Shown here piece by piece: positions 25,860-36,123 of a DNA stretch of 64,000 nt. A program made the position numbers and the translations under genes. The stretch is taken from positions 1 through 64,000 of the forward strand of contig PDZX01000010.1 in the NCBI GenBank assembly GCA_002753185.1, read 5' to 3'. Within the stretch, counting starts at the first letter, position 1. Every line of letters begins with the position of its first letter. The notes under the pieces are model-generated. The model saw only the letters and a program-made list of their open reading frames with translations, did not search any database and was not told the origin of the DNA. The stretch is from Magnetococcales bacterium WMHbin3 (GTDB lineage: Bacteria; Pseudomonadota; Magnetococcia; Magnetococcales; Magnetaquicoccaceae).

Positions 25860-28294
25860 CCCCTCCCGCCGGCAAGGCCGAAAAAGGCGTCCTGCTGCGC
25901 CAGGCAACCATCCGCGTGGCGACCGTCACCCTGGTGATGATTGCCGCCATCGCCCTGGCCACCCTGGGCTTCCAGCATACCGCCATGGAGAAGGAGTCCC
26001 GCAAGGTCATGGCCTCGCTGGAACGGTTCTACGCGGAAAAAATCGTCCTGCTGGAACAGGAATGGCAAGAGATGGCCATCTCACTGCACAATCTGCTCGA
26101 ACTGCACGACCTGTTCGACGACCCGGCGCGCGGTTGGGAGCGCCTGCGCGATACCCTGGCCATGGAAAACCATCCCCTCTTTCCCCTGATCCTGGTCGTC
26201 GATCCCGATCACCGCGTCCTGTTTCATTACGTCACCTCCCCCGTCACCCTGCCGGAGCGTTTCGCCACCTCCGGTTCCACCGGCTGGCACGCGGATCCCA
26301 AATCGAAACTCCTCTACCGCTGGATCGCCCAACCCTTCTGGCTGGGCGCCCAGGGACAGGGCAAGCTGCTCTTCTTCGTCCCCATCGAAAACGGCCTGCT
26401 CTTCCGCAATACCCTGCCCGCCACCGACCTGTTCTTCCTCCTCGACGACCGCGTCGTGGCCAGCTCACTGGGCAATCTCGCCATCGACCCGCAGCAATTG
26501 CAACCAGGCAGCATGGCGGACGGCAAGAGCCGCCTGGATCAAGTCGCCATCCCCTGGGGCGAGACAACCACCCATCACCCCCGGCTGGTGATCCGCCATC
26601 ACAGCACCCCGATCTTCTCGCCCATGGAGATCCTCCTGGCGGGCATCGCCCTGTTCCTCCTGCTGGCCCTGCTCTTCTGGCTGACGCTGGGGGTGTGGCT
26701 GGTCCGCCTGACCCGCCGCATCGCCACCCTGGGATGGGCCGCGCGCGGCTTCTCCAGAAAATATCACCTCTCCAACGCCATGCGGCATCAGTTGAACACC
26801 GTCTCCGGCGCGGGACACGACGAGGTGACCTCCGTGGTCACCGCCCTGCTCCTGGCCACCGACTCGGTGGAAAAGGAACTCCAGGAACGCCAGCGCGTTC
26901 AGGCCGAACTGCAAAAGATCGGCAACGACAACCGCCAGCTTCTCGAACAGGCCGAGCACTACCTGACCTACCAGCGGGTCATCAACGGCCTCTACGCCAT
27001 CTCCTACCTCAAGATCCCCCTCAAGGAACAGCTCGAACAGGCGCTGCAATTCATCCATTCGGTCCCCTGGCTGGCGGTCCAGGCCAAGGGGGCGGTCTTC
27101 CTGGCCGATCCCCAACACCGCACCCTCCACCTGATCGCCCACCAGGGACTCAATCCGGAACTGGTCTACCTCTGCCAACAGGTGGCCTACGGCCACTGCC
27201 TGTGCGGTCGCGCCGCCCTCGCCGGGACCATCGTCCACGCCGACTGCGTTGACGACCGCCACGACATCCGTTTCGACGGCATGCTCCCCCATGGCCACTA
27301 CTCGGTGCCCATCCTCTCCGGCTCCGACCTGCTCGGGGTGCTGACTTTCTACCTGGAGGCCGGCCAGATCCGCAACCCGGACGAGGAGAACCTCCTGCAG
27401 GCCATCGGCGGCACCCTGGGCAACATGATCGAGCGCAAGAAACTGGAAGAGGCCCTGCTCAGCCAGAACCTCCTCCTGGAAGAGAAGGTCGCGGAACGCA
27501 CGCGCGAGTTGCAGGCCCATCTCACCTCCCTGCGCGCGGCCCAGGACCAGTTGATCCAGTCCGAACGGCTGGCGGCCCTGGGCGGACTGGTGGCGGGCAT
27601 CTCCCACGAGATCAAGACCCCGGTGGGCATCAGTTTCACCGCCGTCACCTACCAGGAGTCGGAGTTGACGAAATTCCTGGCCATCCAGGAGCAGGGACAA
27701 CTGCGTCGCGAGGACCTCGCCAACTTCCTCGACAACCTCCGGGAGGCCACCCACCTCATCAAGGCCAACCTGAAACGGGCCTCGGACCTGATCCTGAGCT
27801 TCAAGCAGGTGGCGGTGGACCAGACCAGCCAGGAAAAACGGCGCTTCAACATGCAAGTCTATCTCGAGGAGACCCTCTTCACCCTGCGACCGAAATTGAA
27901 GAAGACACACCATCAGGTCACCATCGACTGCCCGGAGACCATCGAACTCGACAGCTATCCAGGCGCCATCTCGCAGATCATCGCCAATTTCGTCATCAAT
28001 TCGCTCCATTATGCCTTCGACGATCAGGATGAGGGAAAAATCGCTATCACGGTTGCCCGGCAACGTGATATGCTGCATCTGATTTACAAGGACAATGGCA
28101 GGGGCATGGACCGGGAGACATTGAAGCAGATCTACGAACCGTTTTTCACCACCAACCGCAATCATGGGGGGAGCGGTCTGGGCATGCATATCGTCTACAA
28201 CCTGGTGACACAACGGCTCAAGGGGTCCATCGACTGTGTCAGCGCCCCTGGCGAAGGGACGGAGTTTCACATTCAATTTCCCATGGATGGGTGA
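25856..28294 (+). CDS. Membrane histidine kinase with GAF domain
   Basis: An 812-residue sensor kinase. A transmembrane segment at about 17-40 and another near 262-285 bound a periplasmic region of ~220 residues. A linker with an L-x-E-R-Q-R-V-Q coiled coil, a GAF domain (about 380-520; FIHSVPWLAVQAKGAVFLAD, HGHYSVPILSGSDLLGVLTF) and a second coiled coil follow. The H-box is LGGLVAGISHEIKTPVG near 576-592, and the ATP-binding domain has IIANFVINSLHYAF, DNGRGM and GGSGLGMHIV. The start is GTG, overlapping the binding-protein stop. The response regulator begins 3 bases after its stop, so ligand, kinase and HD-GYP output form one pathway. Confidence 0.87.
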   Translation: MTPPAGKAEKGVLLRQATIRVATVTLVMIAAIALATLGFQHTAMEKESRKVMASLERFYAEKIVLLEQEWQEMAISLHNLLELHDLFDDPARGWERLRDTLAMENHPLFPLILVVDPDHRVLFHYVTSPVTLPERFATSGSTGWHADPKSKLLYRWIAQPFWLGAQGQGKLLFFVPIENGLLFRNTLPATDLFFLLDDRVVASSLGNLAIDPQQLQPGSMADGKSRLDQVAIPWGETTTHHPRLVIRHHSTPIFSPMEILLAGIALFLLLALLFWLTLGVWLVRLTRRIATLGWAARGFSRKYHLSNAMRHQLNTVSGAGHDEVTSVVTALLLATDSVEKELQERQRVQAELQKIGNDNRQLLEQAEHYLTYQRVINGLYAISYLKIPLKEQLEQALQFIHSVPWLAVQAKGAVFLADPQHRTLHLIAHQGLNPELVYLCQQVAYGHCLCGRAALAGTIVHADCVDDRHDIRFDGMLPHGHYSVPILSGSDLLGVLTFYLEAGQIRNPDEENLLQAIGGTLGNMIERKKLEEALLSQNLLLEEKVAERTRELQAHLTSLRAAQDQLIQSERLAALGGLVAGISHEIKTPVGISFTAVTYQESELTKFLAIQEQGQLRREDLANFLDNLREATHLIKANLKRASDLILSFKQVAVDQTSQEKRRFNMQVYLEETLFTLRPKLKKTHHQVTIDCPETIELDSYPGAISQIIANFVINSLHYAFDDQDEGKIAITVARQRDMLHLIYKDNGRGMDRETLKQIYEPFFTTNRNHGGSGLGMHIVYNLVTQRLKGSIDCVSAPGEGTEFHIQFPMDG

Positions 28295-28297
28295 CCC

Positions 28298-29869
28298 ATG
28301 ACCACCTCGGCTCCAGACGATTTCGTTTTCAACGATTCCGCCGATTCTCCACGCAGGGACGATGGACCGGCGCATCCGGATGGCGCGTTCGAAGCCCCCT
28401 GGAAGATCATGGTGATCGACGACGACCCCGATCTCCATCCCCTGACCCGGCTGGTGCTCAAGGAGATGACCTTCGAGGGACGCTCGCTGGCGTTCGTCAA
28501 CGGCTATTCCGGAGCCGACGCCCGCCGCCTCATTCGCCAGCATCCGGACACGGCCGTGCTCCTGCTCGACGTGGTGATGGAAACCGACAAGGAGGGGCTG
28601 GATGTGGTGCGCTACATCCGCGACGAGTTGAAAAACCCCTTCGTGCGCATCATCCTGCGCACCGGCCAGCCCGGCCAGGCCCCGGAAGCCGAAGTGATCG
28701 CCAATTACGACATCAACGACTACAAGGACAAGGTCAACCTGAGCAATCAGGCGCTCATCACCTCGGTGACCGCCAGCCTGCGGGCCTTCAATCTGCTCAA
28801 CACCATCGAAAGCACCCGCCGCGGCCTGCGCAAGATCATCGACGCCACCGGCCATCTGTACGAATTCCACTCTCTGGGGCAACTGGCCACCGGCATCCTC
28901 ACCCAACTGGTCGCGCTGGTCAACAACAACACCGAGGGCCTCTCCGAAGAGAACACCGAATGTTTCGCCGCCACGGAAAAACGGGGCACGATCAACATCT
29001 ACGCCGCCTTTGGCCGCTACGAGGCTTCCATCGGCAGGCCCCTCCTGGAGGTGGCCTCCCCCAGGGTGGCTCAGATCGTCCGCGAGGCCGTGCAGACCCG
29101 GCAGAGCCGGTTTGGCGAATACGATTTTCTCGGTTATTTCCAGACCCGCAACAGCATGGAAAACCTGATCTATCTCAAGAGCAACCGCCGTCTCAAGGAG
29201 GTGGACCGGGACCTGATCGCCCTGTTTTCCTCCAACATCGCCCAGGCCTTCGAACAGCTTCTGCTCAACCGGGAGATGATCAAGACCCAGAAGGATGTCA
29301 CCTTCACCCTGGGCGACATCATCGAGACCCGCTCCGGCGAGGCGGGACAGCACGTCCGGCGGGTGGCGGAGAATTCCCGTCTGCTGGCGCAACTGGCCGG
29401 TCTTTCTGCAGAGGAGTGCGAACTGTTGCGCATGGCCTCCCCCATGCACGACCTGGGCAAGATCGGCATTCCGGACGCCATTCTCAACAAGCCCGGCAAG
29501 CTGACCCCGGAGGAGTGGGAGATCATGCGCTCCCACACCGAGATCGGCTGTCAGGTGCTTTCCGGCACGGATCAGACCATCATCCGCACCGGCGCGATCA
29601 TCTGCGCCCAGCACCACGAAAAGTGGGACGGCACCGGCTATCCCAAGGGTCTATCGGGCGAGGAGATCCACATCTTCGCCCGCATCACCTCCCTGATCGA
29701 CGTGTTCGACGCCCTGACCCACAAACGGATCTACAAGGAGGCCTGGAGCGTGGAGCAGGCCCTGGATCTGATCCGCCGCGACCGGGGCACCCACTTCGAT
29801 CCCACGCTGGTGGATCTGTTCCTCGACAATATCGACGCCTTCCTGGAGATCCAGAGCGCCTTTCACTGA
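28298..29869 (+). CDS. Response regulator with DUF3369 and HD-GYP phosphodiesterase domains
   Basis: A 523-residue cyclic-di-GMP phosphodiesterase-type regulator. After ~30 disordered residues comes a receiver domain (IMVIDDDPDLHPL; phospho-acceptor Asp in LLLDVVMETDKEG). A DUF3369-like sensory region occupies about 175-320. The HD-GYP domain has the metal site HDLGKIGIPDAILNKPGKL near 384 and HHEKWDGTGYPKGLSGEEI near 440, with the GYP triad intact, so it should hydrolyse c-di-GMP. The gene starts 3 bases after the histidine kinase and is its likely partner. Confidence 0.9.
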   Translation: MTTSAPDDFVFNDSADSPRRDDGPAHPDGAFEAPWKIMVIDDDPDLHPLTRLVLKEMTFEGRSLAFVNGYSGADARRLIRQHPDTAVLLLDVVMETDKEGLDVVRYIRDELKNPFVRIILRTGQPGQAPEAEVIANYDINDYKDKVNLSNQALITSVTASLRAFNLLNTIESTRRGLRKIIDATGHLYEFHSLGQLATGILTQLVALVNNNTEGLSEENTECFAATEKRGTINIYAAFGRYEASIGRPLLEVASPRVAQIVREAVQTRQSRFGEYDFLGYFQTRNSMENLIYLKSNRRLKEVDRDLIALFSSNIAQAFEQLLLNREMIKTQKDVTFTLGDIIETRSGEAGQHVRRVAENSRLLAQLAGLSAEECELLRMASPMHDLGKIGIPDAILNKPGKLTPEEWEIMRSHTEIGCQVLSGTDQTIIRTGAIICAQHHEKWDGTGYPKGLSGEEIHIFARITSLIDVFDALTHKRIYKEAWSVEQALDLIRRDRGTHFDPTLVDLFLDNIDAFLEIQSAFH

Positions 29870-29887
29870 AGCGCAAGGAGACGAGGG

Positions 29888-30877
29888 ATGGCAACGGGAA
29901 TCGACAAGAAAAAAAAGCGCCAACACGATGAGTTCGATGTCCCCTGGAAGGAGATCGTCGAGGGTTATTTTGCCGATTTTATTGCTTTTTTTCTGCCAGA
30001 GGCGCATCATGACATCGACTGGGCGCGGGGGTACGCGTTCCTGGACACGGAGCTGGCCCGCATCACCCGTGCCTCCGTGATCGGCGACCGGCGCATGGAC
30101 AAACTGGTGAAAGTCTGGCGGCGCGGTGGCAACGAGTGCTGGGTGCTGATTCACATCGAGATTCAAGGCGACCGCAAATCGGAGTTCGCCACCGGCATGT
30201 ATGTTTATCACTACCGGGCCTTCGACCTTTACCGGAAACCGGTGGTGGGATTGGCCATCCTGGCGGACGAAAGCACACAATGGCGGCCAACGGAATACCA
30301 CTACGAACTGTGGGGAACACGCCAGAGCTACCAGTTCACGGCCATCAAGCTGATGGACTTCGCCGAGGCCGATTTGATAAACTCCACCAATCCGTTCGCG
30401 GTCGTGACACGAGCGTACCTGAACGCCAAGAAAACCCGTCAGCGGATGCAAGAGCGCCTCGATGTCAAATGGCTCCTGATCCGCAATCTCTACGAGAGCG
30501 GTTTCGATCGTCAACAGGTGATCGACCTGTTTCGTTTCATGGACTGGGTGCTGCATTTGCCCGAGGATCTGGATGCCCGGTTGCGGGAAAAGATCGTTGC
30601 CTACGAGGAGAGCCAAAAAATGCCATACATGTCGAGCATCGAGCGCATCGGGATGAAGATCGGGGAACAGATCGGGGAACAGATCGGGGAAAAAAGAGGA
30701 GAAAAAAGAGGAGAACAGAAGGGCAAGGCGGATGCGCTCCTCCAACTGCTGCACGAGCGTTTCGGCTCCGTCCCGAAATCCGTCCGGAAAAAGGTGACCG
30801 CCGCCAGCCTGGACGACTTGACCGTCTGGATCGGCAAGATCTTCAAGGCCGACTCGTTGCAGGCGGTTTTCCGATAG
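29888..30877 (+). CDS. Rpn/PD-(D/E)XK family protein with C-terminal DUF4351
   Basis: A 329-residue member of the Rpn-like (transposase_31/DUF4351) group, which promote recombination as PD-(D/E)XK nucleases. The core has TRASVIGDRRMDKLVKVW, then VLIHIEIQGDRKSEFATGMY with the E-x-Q form of the catalytic pair, then a helix starting YVYHYRAFDLYRK. A short tandem repeat follows near residue 258 (GEQIGEQIGEKRGEKRGE). It is purine-rich in DNA and leads into a DUF4351 tail (LLQLLHERFGSVP, LQAVF). It begins 18 bases after the HD-GYP regulator but is a typical mobile-type gene, probably unrelated to it. Confidence 0.8.
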   Translation: MATGIDKKKKRQHDEFDVPWKEIVEGYFADFIAFFLPEAHHDIDWARGYAFLDTELARITRASVIGDRRMDKLVKVWRRGGNECWVLIHIEIQGDRKSEFATGMYVYHYRAFDLYRKPVVGLAILADESTQWRPTEYHYELWGTRQSYQFTAIKLMDFAEADLINSTNPFAVVTRAYLNAKKTRQRMQERLDVKWLLIRNLYESGFDRQQVIDLFRFMDWVLHLPEDLDARLREKIVAYEESQKMPYMSSIERIGMKIGEQIGEQIGEKRGEKRGEQKGKADALLQLLHERFGSVPKSVRKKVTAASLDDLTVWIGKIFKADSLQAVFR

Positions 30878-31019
30878 CCGGAAGCGCCAAATTCACCCAT
30901 GATTGTCCCGAACGGGGACACACGCGGACTTGACCGGAAAAAATTTTTCGGATATCCTTGGCTTTGGGTGGAAATGGCCATATATTGGCCTGCGACTGAT
31001 TCGTGCAGTTCGTTAGGAA

Positions 31020-31043
31020 AAGTCGGCTTGGCCGGCTTTTTTT
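31020..31043 (+). terminator. Intrinsic terminator or attenuator upstream of nusA
   Basis: A 7-bp stem (AGTCGGC paired with GCCGGCT, one G-T pair) with a short loop is followed by a run of T. It lies in the 239-base gap between the Rpn gene and nusA, about 74 bases before the nusA ATG. It could end the Rpn transcript or act as a leader attenuator for the nusA operon. Confidence 0.6.
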
Positions 31044-31116
31044 GGTTGAATGGGGAGAGCATTCCGCGCATGACATTCGCCAAATGTGAATTTCAGCCAA
31101 CACCGGGTATCCTTTC

Positions 31117-32619
31117 ATGAGTGTGGAAATTTTACAGATCGCCGAACAATTGGCCAGGGAAAAGGGCATTCCCCGCGAGATCGTCATCGAGGCCATGGAA
31201 GATGCCATCCGTACGGCCTCCAAGCGGAAATACGGTGCTCACAAGAACATTCAGGTGGTGTTCGATCCCAAGACCGGGGCGTTCAAGCTCAATCAACTGC
31301 GCGAAGTGGTGGAATCCGAGGAGACCGAAGGCTACGAGGGTCCGGATACCCACATGCTGATCGCCGATGCCCGGAAACTCAATCCGTCGGTCAAGATCGG
31401 GGATTTTCTCGCCGAGTCGCTGCCCCCCATGGAGTTCGGTCGCATCGCCGCCCAGACCGCCAAGCAGGTGATCGTGCAAAAGGTGCGCGAGGCGGAACGG
31501 ACCAGTGTCTACAAGGAATACATCGACCGCCAGGGCCAGTTGGTCAACGGACTGGTCAAGCGGGTGGAACGGAACAACATCTACGTGGACCTGGGACGCG
31601 CCGCCGCCTTCCTGCCCCACGAACATCAGCTCTTCCGCGAACACTACCGTCCCGGCGACCGCATCCGCGCCTACATCCACGAGGTGCGGGACGTGCAACG
31701 GGGACCGCAGATCATCCTGTCGCGCACCGTGCCGGAAATGGTGCCCAAGCTCTTCGAAATGGAAGTGCCGGAGATCTACGACGGCATCGTGGAGATCAAG
31801 GCCGTGGCCCGCGATCCCGGCTTCCGCAGCAAGATCGCGGTGCGCTCCAACGACGCCCACGTGGATCCGGTGGGGGCCTGCGTGGGAATCCGCGGCTCCC
31901 GCGTCCAGGGGGTGGTGACCGAACTCCAGGGCGAGCGGATCGACATCATCGAGTGGTCGGCGGATCCGGCGGTCTTCATCTGCAACGCCCTGGCCCCCGC
32001 CGAGGTGGTCAAAGTGGTGATGGACGAGGAGGAGTCCCGCATCAAGGTGGTGGTGGACGAGGATCAACTCTCTTTAGCCATCGGCAGGCGCGGCCAGAAC
32101 GTGCGCCTGGCCTCGGAACTGACCGGCTGGAAGATCGACATCATCACCGAGCGGGAAGAAGCGGAAAGCCGCGTGGAGGAGTTCGACGCCATCGCCAGGG
32201 AGTTCATGGCGCGTCTGGACCTCGACGAGGAGGTGGCCACCTCGCTGGTGCAGGAGGGGTTCACCACCCTGGAGGAGGTGGCCTACGTCCCGCTGGAGGA
32301 GTTGGCCGGCATCGACGGCTTCGACGAGGAGATCGCCCGCGAACTGCGCACCCGTGCACGGGATCAACTGCTGCATACCGCCCTGGAGACCGAGGAGCGC
32401 AAGGCGGCGCTCTCCATCGATCCGCGCATCTCCCAGTTGCGCGGGCTGAACGACACGATGGTGATCGCCATTGCGGAAAAAGGGATCACTACCCTGGATG
32501 ATCTGGCGGATCTGGCCACCGACGAGCTGATGGAAATCCTGGGCAACGGCCTGGGCCGCAAGGAGGTGGAAAGGTTGATTCTCGATGCGCGCAAGGTCGC
32601 CGGCTGGTTCGAGTCCTGA
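31117..32619 (+). CDS. nusA: Transcription elongation/antitermination factor NusA
   Basis: NusA binds RNA polymerase and modulates pausing, termination and antitermination. The 500-residue protein has the N-terminal polymerase-binding domain (LAREKGIPREIVIEAMEDAI), an S1 domain (about 135-200, GLVKRVERNNIYVDLGRAAA), two KH domains (DPVGACVGIRGSRVQGVVTE; LSLAIGRRGQNVRLASELTG) and two C-terminal acidic helix-hairpin-helix repeats (FTTLEEVAYVPLEELAGIDG; ITTLDDLADLATDELMEILG), as in E. coli. rimP, which normally precedes nusA, is not present upstream; the neighbour there is an Rpn gene. Confidence 0.97.
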   Translation: MSVEILQIAEQLAREKGIPREIVIEAMEDAIRTASKRKYGAHKNIQVVFDPKTGAFKLNQLREVVESEETEGYEGPDTHMLIADARKLNPSVKIGDFLAESLPPMEFGRIAAQTAKQVIVQKVREAERTSVYKEYIDRQGQLVNGLVKRVERNNIYVDLGRAAAFLPHEHQLFREHYRPGDRIRAYIHEVRDVQRGPQIILSRTVPEMVPKLFEMEVPEIYDGIVEIKAVARDPGFRSKIAVRSNDAHVDPVGACVGIRGSRVQGVVTELQGERIDIIEWSADPAVFICNALAPAEVVKVVMDEEESRIKVVVDEDQLSLAIGRRGQNVRLASELTGWKIDIITEREEAESRVEEFDAIAREFMARLDLDEEVATSLVQEGFTTLEEVAYVPLEELAGIDGFDEEIARELRTRARDQLLHTALETEERKAALSIDPRISQLRGLNDTMVIAIAEKGITTLDDLADLATDELMEILGNGLGRKEVERLILDARKVAGWFES

Positions 32620-32623
32620 GGCC

Positions 32624-33271
32624 GTGACCGGTGCCCCCCAGAGGGAGCGGCCGGAGGAGGATCGCGCCAATCCGTTGCGGCGGTGCGCCATCACCCGCAA
32701 TCGCCGGCCCCGCGAGGCCCTGCTGCGGTTCGTGGCCGATGGCGCGGGCCTGTTGGTCGAGGATCTGGCGGGGCGGCTGCCGGGACGGGGGATTTACGTC
32801 CTGCCCGAAGCGGTACGGGTGACAGCGCTGCTGGCCAAGCATAAAATGGTCGGCGAGGCGCGGGACGCGGTGTTGGGGCGTCTGGCCGCCGGACTGACGC
32901 GGCGCCTGCTGGACGCGCTGGGACTGGCCAAACGCGCCGGAGGCTGCGTCACGGGGCAGCGCGAGGTGGAGGAACTCCTGAAGCATGGCCGGAAACCGCT
33001 GCTGCTGTTGGCCACGGACGCGGGAGCCGGCGCGCGGGAGCGCCTGGAACACCTGATGCATGGCAACGAAAGGGTGGAGGTCCTGGAAGTTTTGAACCAG
33101 GAACAGTTAGGGACGATCCGGGGAGGCCGCCTGGTAACGGTGGCGGCCGTAACCAACCCGGGATTGGGAGAACGAATTCGCATCGACGCTGCCCGTTGGC
33201 GGTCGTTCATGCAGGTTGCGGAACCCAGAGGAGAAGGTTCTGTTGAGCGAGTTAAGAGACAGAGACGGTGA
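32624..33271 (+). CDS. YlxR (DUF448) domain fused to an L7Ae-like RNA-binding domain
   Basis: The N-terminal ~90 residues are YlxR/DUF448 (LRRCAITRNRRPREALLRFV, LPGRGIYVLPEAVRV). The C-terminal ~110 residues are L7Ae/YlxQ-like (LLDALGLAKRAGGCVTGQRE, GRKPLLLLATDAGAGARERL). In Bacillus these are two genes, ylxR and ylxQ; in many alpha-like proteobacteria they are fused as here. YlxR proteins bind RNase P RNA and affect ribosome or tRNA maturation. The GTG at 32624, five bases after the nusA stop and preceded by GAGG, is the likely start; an ATG inside nusA at 32585 is possible. The 3' end overlaps the proposed infB start by 29 bases. Confidence 0.88.
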   Translation: MTGAPQRERPEEDRANPLRRCAITRNRRPREALLRFVADGAGLLVEDLAGRLPGRGIYVLPEAVRVTALLAKHKMVGEARDAVLGRLAAGLTRRLLDALGLAKRAGGCVTGQREVEELLKHGRKPLLLLATDAGAGARERLEHLMHGNERVEVLEVLNQEQLGTIRGGRLVTVAAVTNPGLGERIRIDAARWRSFMQVAEPRGEGSVERVKRQRR

Positions 33272-36113
33272 CGAGAACGACGGCGGAGACGGTCGGCTGA
33301 AGCTGAAAGCGCCGCGCCGCATCGTATTGCGCAAGACGGTGGAGGGAGGATCCATCAAGCAGAATTTCTCCCATGGCCGTTCCAAGAGCGTGGTGGTGGA
33401 GGTGCGCAAGAAGAAGACCTTCGTCAAGAGCGGAGCCGACGAGACCGAGGCTATCGATCCCCAGCGGACGAAGTCCCTGCCGGTCGAGGAGGCCGGGTCC
33501 CGTGACCGTCCCAAGCCCTCCCTCGCGGGGGATGCCTCGGTCAAGGACCGGAGACAGCACATCCTGACGCCGATGACCCCGGCCGAGCGCCGCTCCTTCG
33601 AGGAGAACCAGGAACGCGAAGAGGTGCAGCGACAGGAGCGGGACGAGCAGGTCAGGATCGAACAGGAGGCGCTCCATCGCCAGGAGGAGGAGAGACGCCA
33701 GCGTCAGGAGGCGGAACGCCAAGAGACCGAGCGACGCGAGGCCGAGCGACGCGAGCGCGAACGCATGGAGGCCGCACGCCAGGCCGAGGAACAGGCCAGA
33801 CGCGAGGCCGAGGCGGTCAAGGCATCGCCGCCACCGCCTGTCCGGGAACACCCGGAGGCCCCCGCCCCCAAGGCGGCGGCAGCCCCTCCGGCTCCCCCCA
33901 GGCCCAAGGCCGTGGTGGCCGAACAGCCGGAATACCGGATCGAGCCGTCGGCCACGCCCGCGACGGAGCGTTCGTCCAAGCCCGAGGCCGCTGGCATCCA
34001 GCCCGGCGTGGGCGTGCTCAAGGAAGAGATTCCCAAGAACCTCACCCGCGCCCAGCGGGAGGATCTGGCGCGCAAGAAGACCGAAATCCTGGTGGCCAAG
34101 CGCCTGACCCAGCTCAACGAGCTGCGGGAGCAGAAACGGCGCCTGGACGAGCGGCGCGCCACTCCGGAGACCCCCCCTGGCGAGACGCCGCAGCGCGAGA
34201 CCCTCAAATCCAAGACCAAGCGCGGCAAGGGCAAGAAGGGCGCGGCGGCGCCGGTCATGCCACAGGAAAAACAGTTGCCGGTGCGCAAGGTACTCCGCCC
34301 GGCGGCGCGGCGCGGCGGACGTTTCGAAGCCGTCCAGCAGCCGGTGCTGCGGGATGTGATCATCCCGGAGGTGATCACCGTGGGCGAGCTGGCCAGCCGC
34401 ATGGCGATCAAATCCTCGGAGGTGATCAAGCGGCTGATGGCGCAAGGGATGATGGTGACCATCAACCAGGTGCTGGACCAGGATACGGCGGTGCTGGTGG
34501 TGGAGGAGCTGGGACACCGGCCCAAGACCATCTCGGAGGGGGCGGCCATCGAGGCGGAACTGGCCGACAGCAACGATCTGGACAAGGATCTGACCATCCG
34601 TTCGCCGGTCGTGACGATCATGGGGCATGTGGACCACGGCAAGACCTCGCTGCTGGACGCGATCCGCAAGACCGACGTGGCGGCGCGGGAGTACGGCGGG
34701 ATCACCCAGCACATCGGGGCCTATCAGGTGGCCCTGGAGAACGGCGCCTCCATCACCTTCCTGGACACCCCCGGCCATGCCGCCTTCACGGCGATGCGGG
34801 CGCGCGGCGCCAAGGTGACGGATATCGTGGTGCTGGTGGTGGCCGCAGACGACGGGGTGATGCCCCAGACCATCGAGGCCCTCAATCATGCCAAGGCGGC
34901 CGGGGTGCCGATCGTGGTGGCCCTCAACAAGATTGATCGCCCGCACGCCAATCCGGATCGGGTGATGCAGCAGTTGTCGGATCAGGGGCTGGTGCCGGAG
35001 GCCTGGGGTGGCGAGACCATCTTCATGAAAGTCTCCGCCAAGGCCGGGATCGGCATCGAGGAACTCAAGGAGATGATCCTGTTGCAGGCGGAAATCCTCA
35101 ATCTGCGCGCCAATTTCGGCAAGAAGGCGCGCGGCTACATCATCGAGGCCAAGCTGGACAAGGGCAGGGGGGCGGTCGCCACCTGTCTGGTGGTCAACGG
35201 CGTGTTGCGGGTGGGGGACTACTTTGTGGTGGGGGCCGAGTGGGGCAAGATCCGCGGGCTGCTCAACGACAAGGGGCACTCTATCCTGGAGGCGCTGCCC
35301 TCCATGCCCGTGGAGGTGATCGGCCTCTCCGGGGTGCCCACCGCCGGCGACGACCTGATCACCATCCCCGACGAACGGCGTGCCAAGGAGATCGCCGCCT
35401 TCCGCATGCGCAAGAACAAGGAACAGGAACTGGCCAAGCAGTTGCAAATGCCCACCAAGGCCGACGACCTGTTCGACCAGATCAAGCAGGGCGAGATGGA
35501 CGAGGTGAAGGTGGTGGTCAAGGGCGACGTGCAGGGATCGGTGGAGGCGGTGGTGGATGCGCTTCTCAAGATCACCCACGACAAGATCCGGGTCAACATC
35601 ATTCACTCGGCGGTGGGCGGCATCACGGAATCGGACGTCATGCTGGCCATGGCCTCGCGGGCACTGGTGGTCGGGTTCAACGTGCGTGCCGACGCCAAGG
35701 CGCGGGAACTGGTCAAGCGGGAACGGGTGGACATGCGGTTCTACACCGTGATCTACGACCTGGTGGACGACGTGACCAGCGCCATGGAGGGCAGACTGTC
35801 GCCGATCATGAAGGAGACCATCCAGGGCCGCGCCGAGGTGCGGGATCTGTTCCGCATCTCCAAGGTGGGTCTGGTGGCCGGTTGCATGGTCCTGGACGGC
35901 GTGATCCACAAGCCGGACACCATCCGCTTGCTGCGCGACGAGGTGGTGTTGCACGTCGGGGGGATTCACGCCCTGAAGCGCTTCAAGGACGACGTGCGGG
36001 AGGTCCGCGACGGCGTGGAGTGCGGCATCAGCCTGGAGAAGTATTCCGATCTGCGGGTGGGCGACGTGCTGGAGGCCTTCACGCGCGAAGAGGTGCGGGC
36101 CACCATCGGCTAG
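33243..36113 (+). CDS. infB: Translation initiation factor IF-2
   Basis: IF-2 is the GTPase that places initiator tRNA on the 30S subunit. About 956 residues: an N-terminal IF2_assoc-like basic part ([20 protein letters not shown]), a long charged E/R/Q coiled coil near 115-195, an IF2_N domain ([20 protein letters not shown]) near 380, and then the G domain: G1 [11 protein letters not shown]3 DTPGHAAF, G4 NKID, and G5 near VSAKAG. Beta-barrel and IF2-C domains follow. The best start is TTG 33243, with GGAGAAGG 4-11 bases upstream, inside the ylxR end. A second TTG at 33216 is also in frame. Confidence 0.96.
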   Translation: MSELRDRDGDENDGGDGRLKLKAPRRIVLRKTVEGGSIKQNFSHGRSKSVVVEVRKKKTFVKSGADETEAIDPQRTKSLPVEEAGSRDRPKPSLAGDASVKDRRQHILTPMTPAERRSFEENQEREEVQRQERDEQVRIEQEALHRQEEERRQRQEAERQETERREAERRERERMEAARQAEEQARREAEAVKASPPPPVREHPEAPAPKAAAAPPAPPRPKAVVAEQPEYRIEPSATPATERSSKPEAAGIQPGVGVLKEEIPKNLTRAQREDLARKKTEILVAKRLTQLNELREQKRRLDERRATPETPPGETPQRETLKSKTKRGKGKKGAAAPVMPQEKQLPVRKVLRPAARRGGRFEAVQQPVLRDVIIPEVITVGELASRMAIKSSEVIKRLMAQGMMVTINQVLDQDTAVLVVEELGHRPKTISEGAAIEAELADSNDLDKDLTIRSPVVTIMGHVDHGKTSLLDAIRKTDVAAREYGGITQHIGAYQVALENGASITFLDTPGHAAFTAMRARGAKVTDIVVLVVAADDGVMPQTIEALNHAKAAGVPIVVALNKIDRPHANPDRVMQQLSDQGLVPEAWGGETIFMKVSAKAGIGIEELKEMILLQAEILNLRANFGKKARGYIIEAKLDKGRGAVATCLVVNGVLRVGDYFVVGAEWGKIRGLLNDKGHSILEALPSMPVEVIGLSGVPTAGDDLITIPDERRAKEIAAFRMRKNKEQELAKQLQMPTKADDLFDQIKQGEMDEVKVVVKGDVQGSVEAVVDALLKITHDKIRVNIIHSAVGGITESDVMLAMASRALVVGFNVRADAKARELVKRERVDMRFYTVIYDLVDDVTSAMEGRLSPIMKETIQGRAEVRDLFRISKVGLVAGCMVLDGVIHKPDTIRLLRDEVVLHVGGIHALKRFKDDVREVRDGVECGISLEKYSDLRVGDVLEAFTREEVRATIG

Positions 36114-36123
36114 GGGCGTCGCG

